Shown: positions 1-8,933, counted from the stretch's first letter. The stretch: DNA of 64,000 nt from Gammaproteobacteria bacterium Milos-ODIII6 (GCA_029228645.1 JAPTHR010000010.1:1-64000); one strand, 5' to 3'. The notes: a model not told the origin generated them from the sequence alone. Numbers and translations are program-made.

Positions 1-15
1 GTGTATAAGAGGCAG
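1..15 (+). other. Nextera mosaic-end-like adapter remnant at contig end
   Basis: These 15 bases match the last 15 bases of the Nextera transposase adapter (mosaic end) at 14 of 15 positions; only base 12 differs. The conserved IS4 transposase reading frame loses its expected family sequence at the same point: after the DTP of the VDGT...MPDTP region the translation becomes ASYT. The simplest reading is untrimmed adapter at a contig end that collapsed on a repeated IS. A chance match cannot be excluded. Confidence 0.6.
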
Positions 16-511
16 GCGTATCCGGCATGCTTAACCCAGTCCCGTCAACGACAACGACACGGTGACCGTTCCAGCACTGATCGCCACGCCGCTGTTGGAG
101 GCTATTGGCCGTGTGCGAAAGCAGGGTTTCCAAAGTCGCCGTACTGAGTTTGCTGCGCGCCTGGCAGTAGGCTGAGGTCGACGTCGAGGGCTTCGGTAAT
201 GCGCGTGACGCCGAAACCGCCTGCACTTTGCGTACGGCTTCCTGGCAGCCACCATCGGCATCCAGTACTTGGGAGAAGAATGCCCAGAACGTATTCTCTT
301 TGCTGAACACGCGCCGACGACTGAAGGCGCCGGATGTATCTCCGCCCAACTCCTGCACCGGAATGAATGACCCAAAGCTGTCACCGAGTCGGCTGAGCGA
401 ATGGTGCCGAATCCGCGCATGTTCCTCAGCGAGCTTTTCGCGTGCTGAGCGAGGCTTTTTACGAAGGCTGGCGAGGTGAAATCCGGGCAGGTAATAGGAG
501 CTGTTTTCCAT
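1..511 (-). CDS. IS4-family transposase, N-terminal part, cut by the window edge
   Basis: An uninterrupted minus-strand frame of 170 codons runs off the left edge. The N-terminus reads YYLPGFHLASLRKKPRSARE, followed by NTFWAFFSQVL, STSAYCQARSKL and VVVVDGTGLSMPDTP. This is the layout of IS4-type DDE transposases. The Asp of VDGT is the expected first catalytic residue; the second Asp and the Glu lie outside. An in-frame ATG at 526 is an alternative start, but its AGGAG is 19 nt away. The start at 511 lies inside a perfect inverted repeat. Whether the full element is intact cannot be judged. Confidence 0.85.
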   Translation of the reverse strand, partial: MENSSYYLPGFHLASLRKKPRSAREKLAEEHARIRHHSLSRLGDSFGSFIPVQELGGDTSGAFSRRRVFSKENTFWAFFSQVLDADGGCQEAVRKVQAVSASRALPKPSTSTSAYCQARSKLSTATLETLLSHTANSLQQRRGDQCWNGHRVVVVDGTGLSMPDTPASYT

Positions 512-553
512 GCCCGATTTTCTCATTCTAGGCCAAACAAAACAGCTCCTATT
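493..553. repeat. 15-bp perfect inverted repeat over the transposase start
   Basis: Bases 493-507 and 539-553 are perfect reverse complements with a 31-base loop. The loop contains both candidate ATG codons of the IS4 transposase (511 and 526), and the stem contains its only AGGAG-like sequence. In RNA read in from outside the element, this stem would bury the ribosome binding site. Several IS elements are known to use such hairpins to block translation from read-through transcripts; that role is inferred here. Confidence 0.6.
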
Positions 554-599
554 TGCATGCTGGAGAGGCTTAACTTAGTGCCATTCCCCTCCGTCCCCA

Positions 600-767
600 A
601 TGCCGCTGGCTGCCCTTTTCCGCTATCAGGCGTATGTGCGGCAAGGGGCATCGGATCGGGAGATCGCGTTGTTACGCTCGGCGTGGTCGCGTAACCAACT
701 GACCGGCAACCTGCGTTTTGTCGACGAGATTGAGCGGCTTGGTGTTGGTCGGCCAAAATCAACTTGA
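600..767 (+). pseudogene. REP-associated tyrosine transposase (RAYT, Y1_Tnp) C-terminal remnant
   Basis: A 55-codon frame reads FRYQAYVRQGASDREIALLR, then SRNQLTGNLRFVDEIERLG and ends GRPKST. The NQLTGN-RFVDEIE block followed by a basic GRP tail is what I recognise at the C-terminus of RAYT (REP-associated tyrosine transposase) proteins. The catalytic HUH and Tyr part is absent upstream, where the IS4 element abuts it, so this is a truncated relic. It fits with the REP array at 40327-40859. An AT-rich imperfect inverted repeat follows at about 768-795. Confidence 0.5.
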
Positions 768-805
768 TGGGGCGTTAAATAGATGCGTCCCATTTTTTCT
801 TGGGG

Positions 806-1105
806 CTAGAGATCCTGCGCGCGGATGACAACGGAGCCATCCTCTTCGTAGGTGCCGTTCTCGATGAGTCGTCTTGCCGCGTTCTGAATCACGGTGCGGT
901 GGCGAGCGACGTAACCCATTGGCGCTTCGTCTTGGACACCAAATTTGTCTTTCAAAATGCTGAGCGAGATGCGGCACAACACTCGTTGCTTGTTAACATT
1001 TGCCGCAACAGTCGCCACTTCGGTCAAGGGGTTCCAGCTTTCGAGCTTTGGGAAAATTATCCCATCAGGGGCGGGCGCGGAGGTTCGACGAGGAGAGAGC
1101 TGCAT
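806..1105 (-). CDS. DUF1488 family protein
   Basis: This 99-residue protein has the pattern of the DUF1488 family: a short N-terminal strand region, then NVNKQRVLCRISLSILKDKF, then ARHRTVIQNAARRLIENG and a terminal EEDGSVVIRAQDL. The family is made of small cytoplasmic proteins of unknown function. Length and domain coverage look complete. It has no operon partner and sits between transposon debris and an AT-rich gap. There is no strong ribosome binding site, so the start is uncertain. Confidence 0.65.
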   Translation of the reverse strand: MQLSPRRTSAPAPDGIIFPKLESWNPLTEVATVAANVNKQRVLCRISLSILKDKFGVQDEAPMGYVARHRTVIQNAARRLIENGTYEEDGSVVIRAQDL

Positions 1106-1862
1106 GTGGAGTCCTGTTCGGGGGAGTGTTGCAAGTCGGTAGTGATCAGGATATCGGTGGCACCAAATCAGTACTTAGCGCGACCAGTCTACGCCTACCC
1201 GCATCAAGTATCCGTTTTTTTACCAGGGCTTCGAAGGACCTCGAGACGAGGGGACGGAAAGAGCTGGACCGGGCGTTATCAGGAAGTTTGCATCCTGGAG
1301 GCCGTAACCGGTGCGCCCATGCAGCACTGCTGCTATTCGCCTGGAAGGGGGAGTGCCGGGGCGGGGGCAACTGCCGCCCAGCCGCATCCCGGCCGTTTGG
1401 GCTGTTTGACTGACGTGGATTGGCAAGACACAGCGTAAGCGGGTGGTGTCGGGCGCAAGCCCGGTCTGTGACCGGCGGTTGGGCGCTTTTGGGTGGCTTG
1501 TCGGGGGTTTGCCCGGATGTTCAGAAGTATTCGAGGTCGATAGGATGCTCGTGCTCCCTGTCGGTTTTTTTGTCCGCAACGCGTGTTTGTGGCTTCCAGA
1601 TAAAAATATGGGTCTGTTTAAATAGCTGATAGCTCCTTACGGCTTTCGGCTGATGATATATTTAATATAATAATATTATTATATAGAAAGCGATAATCAA
1701 ATCATTAAAATATTTGCCTATCGATATAAAATAATTAAATGCCTTGACCTTGAATTTTTGATAAAAACACCTACCGGTCAGCATCTTGCGCTTCCAGAAG
1801 TAAACAGTCCAGCTGGAAAATTATTAATTTTCTGGTGAAAAATTAAACATGAGGGATGTCCA
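1106..1862. other. Gene-free stretch; AT-rich leader of the oxidase operon
   Basis: I see no convincing gene in these 757 bases; the frames present are random GC-rich opens. Composition drops sharply from about 1640 to an AT-rich leader before the oxidase genes. It contains a perfect 20-bp palindrome at 1665-1684 made of A and T only, and TATAAA-like boxes near 1735. The promoter of the downstream operon is probably here, but no -35/-10 pair is clear enough to place. Confidence 0.5.
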
Positions 1863-2015
1863 ATGGGTGATCTCACGCCTGAAGAAGAAAAGCAAATTCT
1901 CGAATCATCGCCCAAGGGCACTTTGACCCTATTGGTCATTTTCGCTATCGCGTCGACGCTGGGCTGGCTTTATATGTACTTTGGCATGTTCCTTACTCAT
2001 GGTCCGGTCAACTAG
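1863..2015 (+). CDS. Cytochrome c oxidase subunit IIa-like (ba3-type) small membrane protein
   Basis: This is a 50-residue ORF: an acidic N-terminus (MGDLTPEEEKQILESSPKG), one hydrophobic helix (about residues 19-43) and a short tail. ba3-type oxidases carry such a single-helix subunit IIa that packs against subunits I and II. The gene begins the oxidase operon, with GAGGGATG 6-13 nt upstream, and ends 9 nt before subunit II. Function rests on size, topology and position, because sequence similarity in so short a protein is weak. Confidence 0.65.
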   Translation: MGDLTPEEEKQILESSPKGTLTLLVIFAIASTLGWLYMYFGMFLTHGPVN

Positions 2016-2024
2016 GGGGAAGTT

Positions 2025-2513
2025 ATGCACATAGATGAAACTGAAAAAAAATGGGTCTGGATTACCGTGATAATGACGGTAATCATGGTCGGTGTTCTTA
2101 CCGCCTATGCGGTGGGAAGCAACATCCATCCTCCCAGTGGTTTTGAGCCCATCGATTCAACCCGGTTGCACCTGACTGAAGAGTTTGCTGAAGACAACCT
2201 GGGTTACAAGGACAACGGGGACGGCACCGGTACCCTGACCATGGTGGGTGCCCGATACGGTTTTTATCCCTCCAGAGTTGAAGTGCCCGTCGACACGCCC
2301 ATCAGGATTCGGGTCGCCAGTGCTGACGTCTTACATGGACTGCATGTGCCTTTCACCAACTACACCACCATGGTGGTTCCCGGCTATGTCTCTGAGGTCA
2401 ATACGACATTCCAGAAGACCGGGGACTTCAGCGTGATGTGTAATGAATATTGTGGGCTCGGACACGACCACATGTGGTCACGTCTGAAAGTAGTACCCAA
2501 GTCGGGCTCATAA
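2025..2513 (+). CDS. cbaB: Cytochrome c oxidase subunit II, ba3-type (CuA)
   Basis: This 162-residue protein has one N-terminal membrane helix (about 10-30) and a periplasmic cupredoxin domain. The CuA ligands are visible: His104 in DVLHGLH, then Cys139, Glu141 (backbone), Cys143, His147 and Met150 in CNEYCGLGHDHM. The short length and single helix fit B-type (ba3) oxidases rather than aa3. It receives electrons from cytochrome c and passes them to subunit I. AGGGGGAAG precedes the start by 4 nt, and the gene is 14 nt upstream of subunit I. Confidence 0.93.
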   Translation: MHIDETEKKWVWITVIMTVIMVGVLTAYAVGSNIHPPSGFEPIDSTRLHLTEEFAEDNLGYKDNGDGTGTLTMVGARYGFYPSRVEVPVDTPIRIRVASADVLHGLHVPFTNYTTMVVPGYVSEVNTTFQKTGDFSVMCNEYCGLGHDHMWSRLKVVPKSGS

Positions 2514-2527
2514 GGGGGATATGAATA

Positions 2528-4147
2528 ATGTCTAATAAAGAGAATTCGGTTGGTATAGGCCTGGCAAATTTCTGGGTCGCCCTGGGGTTTATGACCGTAG
2601 CGGTATTGCTGGGTGTATACCAGGTGGCGGAGCGCAGTGGTTTTTTCCCGTCCCTTGAGTCACCGACTTTATACTTTGCGTCGGTATCCACACATGGTGT
2701 CTTGATGGGGTTCGTGTTAACCACGTTTTTCATCATGGGTTTCGGCTACTACACGGCCACCACCAGCTTGAAGATGCCGATACCCGGTAAAGGATTTGCC
2801 TGGTTTGGCTTCTGGCTGGCAATCGCCGGTACCCTCACTGCAGCGGTACCCCTGTTAACGGGTAACGCCTCTGTGCTGTACACCATGTATCCCCCGCTGG
2901 CAGCTCATCCTGCATTCTATATCGGCGCCACCATGCTGGTTGTGGGTTCCTGGTTCTGGTGTATCGAAATGATATGGATGATGCTCAGGTGGAAAAAGGC
3001 TCACCCGGGTGAAGCGGTCCCACTGGTGCATTTCGGTAATACGGCTAACGCAATCATGTGGTTGTGGACCACGATTGGGGTAGGCTCCGAGGCTTTATTC
3101 CAGTTGATTCCCTGGTCACTGGGTCTTCTCGAGACCATTGACGTGGGCCTGGCGCGTACCCTGTTTTCCTGGACCTTGCACGCGATTGTATATTTCTGGT
3201 TGTTCCCGGCCTATATCCTTCTGTACACCATCATGCCCAAGGTCATTGGTGGAAAGTTGTTCAGTGACGAAATGGGACGTATAGCTTTTGTCATGTTGCT
3301 GGTGTTCTCCGTGCCCATTGGCTTTCATCATCTGTACATGGATCCGTTCCAGGAAGCCGGTTGGAAATTCCTACACATGTTCGGCACCTTCATGGTGGCT
3401 TTGCCCACACTTTTCACGGGTTTTACAGTCATTGCTTCAATGGAGATTGCCGGCCGACTGCGTGGCGGTAAAGGTCTGTTCGGTTGGATAAGCGCCTTGC
3501 CCTGGAAAGAGCCGGTTATGGTGGCTTCAGGAGCGGCGATGCTGCTGCTGACCTTCGGTGGTTTTGGCGGCATCATCAATGCAAGTTATTCTTTGAATGT
3601 CATGGTGCATAACACCCAGTGGGTCACCGGTCACTTCCACCTGATCTTTGGTGGTACCACGGTTATCCTGTATTTTGCCGCGGCGTATCACATGTTTCCG
3701 CGCATGTTGGGTCGTAAACTGCATTCCCGTTCGATGGCGGTCGTACAGCTGTGGTTGTGGTTCATTGGTATGCTGGTGCTTACCTTGCCCTGGCATGTCA
3801 TGGGCCTATTGGGACAACCCCGCCGTATTTCGTCCGCTCCTTATGATGATCCACTGGTGCAACAATGGAACATCCATGAGGCGGCAATGATTGTAGGTGG
3901 TGTGATTCTGTTTATCTCTACTGTGATGTTGCTGTGGAACTTGTACAAGACCCACAGCGGACCTGCACAAGAGCTTCAAATGGAATATGCCGAAGCGATT
4001 CATCCTGCGCCCCGTGTGCCTCAATTGTTAAATGGCTTTGCATTCTGGAACGTGGTGATTGGAATTTATCTCATTGCGAGCTACGGCTATCCCATAGCCC
4101 AGTTCTTCCTGAATACAACTTATGGCGCGACACCGTGGGGAGTTTGA
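2528..4147 (+). CDS. cbaA: Cytochrome c oxidase subunit I, b(o/a)3-type
   Basis: This 539-residue polytopic haem-copper oxidase catalytic subunit reduces O2 to water and pumps protons. Visible haem/CuB regions include STHGVLMGFV (low-spin haem His), WTLHAIVYFWLFPAYILLY (CuB His region; the usual Tyr-crosslink motif of A-type oxidases is absent, as in B-type), GFHHLYMDP (the two CuB histidines) and HNTQWVTGHFHLIFGG (haem ligands). The length is typical of ba3 subunit I. It lies between subunit II and a dihaem cytochrome c. B-type oxidases have high O2 affinity, which suggests microaerobic growth. Confidence 0.94.
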   Translation: MSNKENSVGIGLANFWVALGFMTVAVLLGVYQVAERSGFFPSLESPTLYFASVSTHGVLMGFVLTTFFIMGFGYYTATTSLKMPIPGKGFAWFGFWLAIAGTLTAAVPLLTGNASVLYTMYPPLAAHPAFYIGATMLVVGSWFWCIEMIWMMLRWKKAHPGEAVPLVHFGNTANAIMWLWTTIGVGSEALFQLIPWSLGLLETIDVGLARTLFSWTLHAIVYFWLFPAYILLYTIMPKVIGGKLFSDEMGRIAFVMLLVFSVPIGFHHLYMDPFQEAGWKFLHMFGTFMVALPTLFTGFTVIASMEIAGRLRGGKGLFGWISALPWKEPVMVASGAAMLLLTFGGFGGIINASYSLNVMVHNTQWVTGHFHLIFGGTTVILYFAAAYHMFPRMLGRKLHSRSMAVVQLWLWFIGMLVLTLPWHVMGLLGQPRRISSAPYDDPLVQQWNIHEAAMIVGGVILFISTVMLLWNLYKTHSGPAQELQMEYAEAIHPAPRVPQLLNGFAFWNVVIGIYLIASYGYPIAQFFLNTTYGATPWGV

Positions 4148-4149
4148 TC

Positions 4150-4812
4150 ATGAAAATAATAACAACATTTTCTTTACTTCTTTGTTTCTCAGCCATGGTC
4201 TTCGCTGAACCTTCTTCGTTGGTGGCTTACGACAAGGAGACTCGGGCCCTGATTCGTTCGGGCAGTGTGGAAAATGGCAAGAAACTTGCGAGCTCAGCCA
4301 AGTGTAAAAGGTGTCATGGGATGGATGGGCTTTCTGAAGATGATGATGACCCAAACATCGCAGGGATGTCCGCAACCTATATCTTCAAACAGTTGAAAGA
4401 CTATAAAGATGAAAAGCGGCCTGAAAGGTCGATGGTCAAGGCGGTACGCGATCTGAGCGATCAGGATCTTTCTGATCTGTCAGCCTATTATGCAACTCAG
4501 GAAATGCTGCCCGCTGCGCATGCGACCGATACGGTTCCGATTCTTGTGCATAAGGGCGATCCCCGGCGCATGGTGCGAGCCTGCAACTCCTGTCATGGGC
4601 AAAACGGCGAGGGTGGCGAGTATGATATGCCGGCGCTGAATGGGCAGCGTCCCGGTTATTTTGTTACGGCCATGGAAGAGTTCAGGGAAGACGACCGTAG
4701 CAATGATATCTACTGGAGAATGCGGGATATAGCCAAGGAATTAACGGATGAGGAAATTGAAGAACTGGCCAGTTATTATTCCGCAGCGCCGCTCGAGGAA
4801 GATGAGGATTAA
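4150..4812 (+). CDS. Dihaem c-type cytochrome, c4-like
   Basis: This 220-residue exported protein has a signal peptide (residues 1-19, cut near MVFA/EPS) and two haem c sites: CKRCH (Cys52, Cys55, His56) and CNSCH (Cys145, Cys148, His149). Each lies in a cytochrome c4-like half with a distal Met candidate (IAGMSATYI; YDMPALNGQ). The ATG is 2 nt after the subunit I stop, so it is translationally coupled. It is the likely electron donor to the ba3 oxidase. The C-terminus is very acidic (PLEEDED). A strong terminator follows. Confidence 0.9.
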   Translation: MKIITTFSLLLCFSAMVFAEPSSLVAYDKETRALIRSGSVENGKKLASSAKCKRCHGMDGLSEDDDDPNIAGMSATYIFKQLKDYKDEKRPERSMVKAVRDLSDQDLSDLSAYYATQEMLPAAHATDTVPILVHKGDPRRMVRACNSCHGQNGEGGEYDMPALNGQRPGYFVTAMEEFREDDRSNDIYWRMRDIAKELTDEEIEELASYYSAAPLEEDED

Positions 4813-4844
4813 TAATTAGCCTTCGGGGTGAAAACCCGTAAGGT

Positions 4845-4877
4845 AAAAAGCCCTGAACTTGTTCAGGGCTTTTTTTA
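4845..4877 (+). terminator. Rho-independent terminator after the oxidase operon
   Basis: A 13-bp perfect stem (4846-4858 with 4861-4873) around a tiny loop ends in a run of T. It separates the cba operon from the copper ATPase, which must therefore be transcribed from its own promoter or by read-through. Confidence 0.9.
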
Positions 4878-4909
4878 TCCTGCCGCATCGTTGAATGTCG
4901 TTGTAATAA

Positions 4910-7432
4910 ATGGCTAACAAACCTCAGAAACAAACAGATTCGATTGAATCTCACGACTCTGCTCATTGCTACCATTGTGGCTTGCCCGTCGATGAGGCAA
5001 CCCACGAACAGCTGGCTGTATTGGGCGCTCAACGTGACTTCTGTTGTCATGGTTGCAAGTCGGTCTGCAAAACCATCGTGGATGCCGGCCTGGAGGACTA
5101 CTACCGCAACCGGGACCTGGGGGTTAGCAGCAATCAGCAGAAAGACCTGGACGAATTACTCGACAAGCTCAGTATCTACGACAACGAGCAGGTTCAGAAA
5201 TCTTTTGTGCATGGCGAGGCGAACTGGCAGGAAGCCTACCTGATTCTCGAAGGTATCCGCTGTTCGGCCTGTGTCTGGTTGAACGAATTACACCTACGCC
5301 AACAACCTGGTGTTCTGGATGTTCATATCGATGATGTTACCCAGCGCGCGCGTGTACGTTGGGATCCTGAACAGATCGTTTTGAGCCAAATTCTGGCTGC
5401 CATTGTCTCTATTGGTTACCAGGCCCATCCGTACGAGCCCTCGCATTACCTTGAGTTGCAGAAAGCAAATAAACGCAAGAACTTACACCGTTTATTGTTT
5501 GCCGCGATTATCGGCATGCTGCCGATGCATTTTGCCCTGGCCAGCTGGTTCCTTGGCGGCCCTGATGAGCATGGCGAGCTGGAACAGTGGGAACAAATCG
5601 GGCGCTGGACCAACTTGTTTGTGACCCTGACGATCCTGCTATACCCGGCACAGGAGTTCTTCTACGGGGCCTGGTCGGACCTCAAACGTAAAATCATAGG
5701 CATGGATGTGCCGATTGTCCTTGGCCTGAGTTGTGCCTTTCTTTTAAGTGTTTATTCGACTTACCGGGGAAGCGGAGAAGTTTATTACGAGTCCATTGCG
5801 ATGTTCGTTTTGTTCATTCTCATATCCCGTAAACTCGAGCATCAGGCCAAAATAAAGGCCTCGGATCAATTGGAGAGACTGGCGCTGTCGCAGCCTCTCG
5901 ATGCGCGTCGAGTGCAGCAGGATGGTCAACTGCAAACCGTATCCGTACTGGATCTGCAACCCGGGCATATCATCCAGATTCTTCCCGGTGAACAGGTCCC
6001 GGTGGACAGCATCATCATCGAGGGTAAAAGCAGTTTCAATGAAGCCCTGATTACCGGCGAGAGCCGGGCCATCGATCATGGCGTGGGCGATACCCTGATG
6101 GCCGGTTCGGTGAACTATGACCAGCCGGTCCTGGCCCGGGTCGAGTCAGGCGAGATGGAATCGACGATTGCGGAGATAACCCGCCTGGCGGAGAGTGGTT
6201 TGCAGCACAAGCCAGTGCAGGCCCTGTTGGCGGATAAGGTCGCCACCCGCTTTGTGATCTTTATCCTGCTGGTGGCGTTTTCCACGGCCATGTTCTGGCT
6301 CTACCAGGGTAATCATGAATGGCTGGTGATTACCGTATCGGTATTGATCGTTACCTGTCCCTGTGCGCTGGCGCTGGCGGTGCCGATTGCCTTGACCGTC
6401 AGTTCCAGTCGTTATCTTGCGATGGGGGTGATGGCGCGGGATATGTCGAAAATAAACCGGTTGAACAAAGTCGATCTGTTTGTCTTTGACAAGACGGGAA
6501 CCCTGACCGTGGGCAAACCGCAGCTGGTGGACAGTTTCTGGGCCAAAGACGTGGACAAGCGCCTGGCGCAATCCGTGTTGCTGGGACTGGTCTCCCATTC
6601 CGAACACCCGGTGGCGAAGTCGATGCTGCAACATTATTCAGAGGGTGAGGCGGAGCCTGTCGAGCATATTGTCAATTATGCGGGGCAGGGTATAGCCGGT
6701 GAGTTTGCAGGTTACTGGCGTTTGGGGCGTTACGAATTCATCCGGGAGCACCTGGGGAAGGTTCCCGCTGAACTCGAGGCAAGGTTCTCTGAAGCGATGC
6801 AGCAACACTTCAGTATTTCCTGCCTGTCGCGGGATGATCAGTTGGTTGCGATATTTCTGTTTGAGGACCGCTTGCGCGAGGGTAATGAAAAGGTTGTTCG
6901 GCAACTGAATCAACAGGGTATTGAATGCGTGATCCTGAGTGGCGACACCCAAAAGAGCGTCGCACAAGTCGCCGCCAAGTTGCATATCGGGAATTTCCGG
7001 GGTGGGATGTCGCCCCAGCAAAAAATGGACTGGGTAAAACACCAGCAGAACGACGGTAAGGTCGTCGCCATGATTGGCGACGGTATCAATGATGCGCCGA
7101 CACTGGCCTCGGCCGATATCTCGTTCAGCCTTTCCGAATCCACGGCTCTGGCAAACGATAACAGCGATTTTTTGATCCTGGGATCGAAACTGAAGGTGAT
7201 TCCCGAAGCTGTCGCTTTAGCCCGCAAAACACTCTCCAGGATCAGGCAGAACATCGCCTGGGCAATCCTGTATAACCTGATCGCGATACCCTTCGCGGTG
7301 GCGGGGTGGGTGCCGCCGTGGGCTGCGGCCATAGGCATGTCTGCCAGTTCAGCCATCGTGGTATTGAACTCGATGCGCTTTGACAGGCGCTCGGTTGAAC
7401 GGAATCAAGCAACGCGGGAAATAAGGGTTTAG
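4910..7432 (+). CDS. ccoI: Copper-translocating P1B-type ATPase, CcoI/FixI-like
   Basis: This 840-residue ATPase has an N-terminal metal-binding domain with CYHC (Cys20, Cys23) and CCHGCKSVC (Cys45-Cys53), then an HMA domain with CSAC (Cys118-Cys121). Membrane helices, a TGES loop (ITGES), the transmembrane CPC (483-485), DKTGT (phosphorylated Asp527) and GDGINDAP follow. The extra Cys-rich N-terminus is typical of CcoI/FixI, which supply copper to haem-copper oxidases in the periplasm. Its place beside the ba3 genes fits CuA/CuB assembly. No ccoS- or ccoH-like gene adjoins it. Confidence 0.9.
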   Translation: MANKPQKQTDSIESHDSAHCYHCGLPVDEATHEQLAVLGAQRDFCCHGCKSVCKTIVDAGLEDYYRNRDLGVSSNQQKDLDELLDKLSIYDNEQVQKSFVHGEANWQEAYLILEGIRCSACVWLNELHLRQQPGVLDVHIDDVTQRARVRWDPEQIVLSQILAAIVSIGYQAHPYEPSHYLELQKANKRKNLHRLLFAAIIGMLPMHFALASWFLGGPDEHGELEQWEQIGRWTNLFVTLTILLYPAQEFFYGAWSDLKRKIIGMDVPIVLGLSCAFLLSVYSTYRGSGEVYYESIAMFVLFILISRKLEHQAKIKASDQLERLALSQPLDARRVQQDGQLQTVSVLDLQPGHIIQILPGEQVPVDSIIIEGKSSFNEALITGESRAIDHGVGDTLMAGSVNYDQPVLARVESGEMESTIAEITRLAESGLQHKPVQALLADKVATRFVIFILLVAFSTAMFWLYQGNHEWLVITVSVLIVTCPCALALAVPIALTVSSSRYLAMGVMARDMSKINRLNKVDLFVFDKTGTLTVGKPQLVDSFWAKDVDKRLAQSVLLGLVSHSEHPVAKSMLQHYSEGEAEPVEHIVNYAGQGIAGEFAGYWRLGRYEFIREHLGKVPAELEARFSEAMQQHFSISCLSRDDQLVAIFLFEDRLREGNEKVVRQLNQQGIECVILSGDTQKSVAQVAAKLHIGNFRGGMSPQQKMDWVKHQQNDGKVVAMIGDGINDAPTLASADISFSLSESTALANDNSDFLILGSKLKVIPEAVALARKTLSRIRQNIAWAILYNLIAIPFAVAGWVPPWAAAIGMSASSAIVVLNSMRFDRRSVERNQATREIRV

Positions 7433-7488
7433 CGGTGCCGATGTGGGATCCGTAGATCCCCCGTTTCTGGCCGGGTCGTCGGTTTAAC

Positions 7489-7512
7489 CCTTCTCCCTCT
7501 CGAGGGGGAAGG
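7489..7512. repeat. 24-bp palindromic hairpin downstream of the copper ATPase
   Basis: An 11-bp stem with one G-T wobble around a TC loop lies between the convergent copper ATPase and the small membrane protein gene. There is no T-tract. It could be a transcription barrier or a dispersed palindrome. Confidence 0.4.
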
Positions 7513-7587
7513 TTGGCAAGCGTATTGCTGCTTCCTGTCTGCGTTGACAGCTGGGGGGTGTGGCTGGGGGGAGGCCGCCAACGCCTG

Positions 7588-7824
7588 TTACTCGAGGTCG
7601 CGATCCCTTGACCAGTTCACGCCCAGTCGCGGCAGAACCAGCAGTGGAAACACAACGCAAGCAACGAGAATCAACATCTGTCCCCATGACATGGTTTGCA
7701 GAATCCCCTGCTGCGTGGGCAGGTGCGCCAGTGGGACGAACACCATGTAGCACAAAGGCGCGCAAACCAGCACGATCAGTGCGAGATCGCGGAGCAGTTG
7801 CCATCCGGTGTATTGCTTTTCCAT
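7588..7824 (-). CDS. Small two-helix membrane protein, unknown function
   Basis: This 78-residue protein has two hydrophobic segments (about 9-31 and 47-66), a charged C-terminus (NWSRDRDLE) and a proline-rich loop between the helices. It follows the TauE/SafE permease on the same strand, about 40 nt downstream of its stop, so the two may be co-transcribed. I do not recognise a family. An accessory role to the permease is only suggested by position. Confidence 0.55.
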   Translation of the reverse strand: MEKQYTGWQLLRDLALIVLVCAPLCYMVFVPLAHLPTQQGILQTMSWGQMLILVACVVFPLLVLPRLGVNWSRDRDLE

Positions 7825-7863
7825 GTCAGCTTTATCGACCGGGACATGGAAAACAACAATCGT

Positions 7864-8592
7864 TTAAATCATTAAAGCGAGACCGCTGCCAACCAGCAGG
7901 ATACTGATGGCCCGGGTAAAGGTGCGCGCCGAAATGCCGGTGTGCACGCGACCGCCGAGATACATGCCCACGATCATCGCCGGCATGCCGAGAGCCAGCC
8001 AACGCAACGTATCGGGCGTGATCAAACCGGTGCTCAGGTATCCCCCAATCCGCAAACTGGCGTCCAATAGAAACACCACGGCAAAGGTGGCGCGCAAGGC
8101 GCCCTTGTCCAGTCCACGCGCCTTGAGATAGCTGACGTAAAACGGGCCGCCGGTGCCGAAAAGCGTGCCCACCATGCCGCCGCTGAAGGCAACGGGTACC
8201 GCCCACAGCCTGGACACCGATCGGATTTCAGGGGCCCACAGGGAATAGGCGGCATACACCAGCAGAAACGCCCCGAGCGACTGCTTCAACACCGCTGTGT
8301 CGAGCACGTGAAAAAGGGTCGTTCCGGCCACCACGCCCAGTACCGCGAAAGGCAGCAGCGCCGTGATTTCGGAGACCTGCACCTGCTTGCGGTTGGCGCC
8401 TCCCTGCGCTGCCGAGGCGAGAAAGTCCAGTATCACCACCACGGGGACTGCCACGTGCAGGGGCAGAACCAGGCTCAGCACCGGTATCGCGATCAGGCCT
8501 GAGCCAAAGCCACAGATTCCCCTGACGAGGTACGCGATGAACACCACGAGCAGTGGTATCAGGTCCAACCCGGAAAAACTGGTCAAGTACAA
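7864..8592 (-). CDS. TauE/SafE family sulfite or sulfonate exporter-like permease
   Basis: This 242-residue membrane protein has about 7-8 helices. It shows the TauE/SafE (DUF81) signature near the N-terminus, VRGICGFGSGLIAIPVLSLV, and the second copy in the C-terminal half, GMVGTLFGTGGPFYVSYLKA. Family members export sulfite, sulfoacetate or related organosulfur anions, or are uncharacterised. In a sulfur oxidiser, sulfite export is plausible but unproven. The start gives a complete first helix. Confidence 0.85.
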   Translation of the reverse strand: MYLTSFSGLDLIPLLVVFIAYLVRGICGFGSGLIAIPVLSLVLPLHVAVPVVVILDFLASAAQGGANRKQVQVSEITALLPFAVLGVVAGTTLFHVLDTAVLKQSLGAFLLVYAAYSLWAPEIRSVSRLWAVPVAFSGGMVGTLFGTGGPFYVSYLKARGLDKGALRATFAVVFLLDASLRIGGYLSTGLITPDTLRWLALGMPAMIVGMYLGGRVHTGISARTFTRAISILLVGSGLALMI

Positions 8593-8933
8593 GGCCCGCG
8601 CGTTAAATCAGAAGCAATCATTGTGTCTTAAATTCCCGGCCATTCCACCCAGCAATCGCGCTGAAATGATGGGGTGCGCTCCTGCCTGCCGGGCGACATG
8701 CCGCATGTCGATCATTTTCGCCCTGCAAGCTGGCTGCATCGATGTGGCGGATTGGCACGCCTGAAGCCGCCTTCGGGCCCTCCCTCCGAAAATGGGAATA
8801 ATCCACATCCCTGGCCGGCAAAACTTACGATATTGCTGCCCAGAGTACTCCTAGGATTACTCACAACAGGGATGAACAAACACAGATGCATACGGACCCG
8901 CATCCTCCTGAACTGAAATCCAGGAGAAATGAA
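8593..8933. other. Intergenic stretch with no recognisable gene
   Basis: This is the divergent interval between the permease (minus) and a small exported protein (plus). The short minus-strand frames here have no recognisable motif or ribosome binding site. Both promoters should lie here, but no confident box is visible. Confidence 0.4.
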
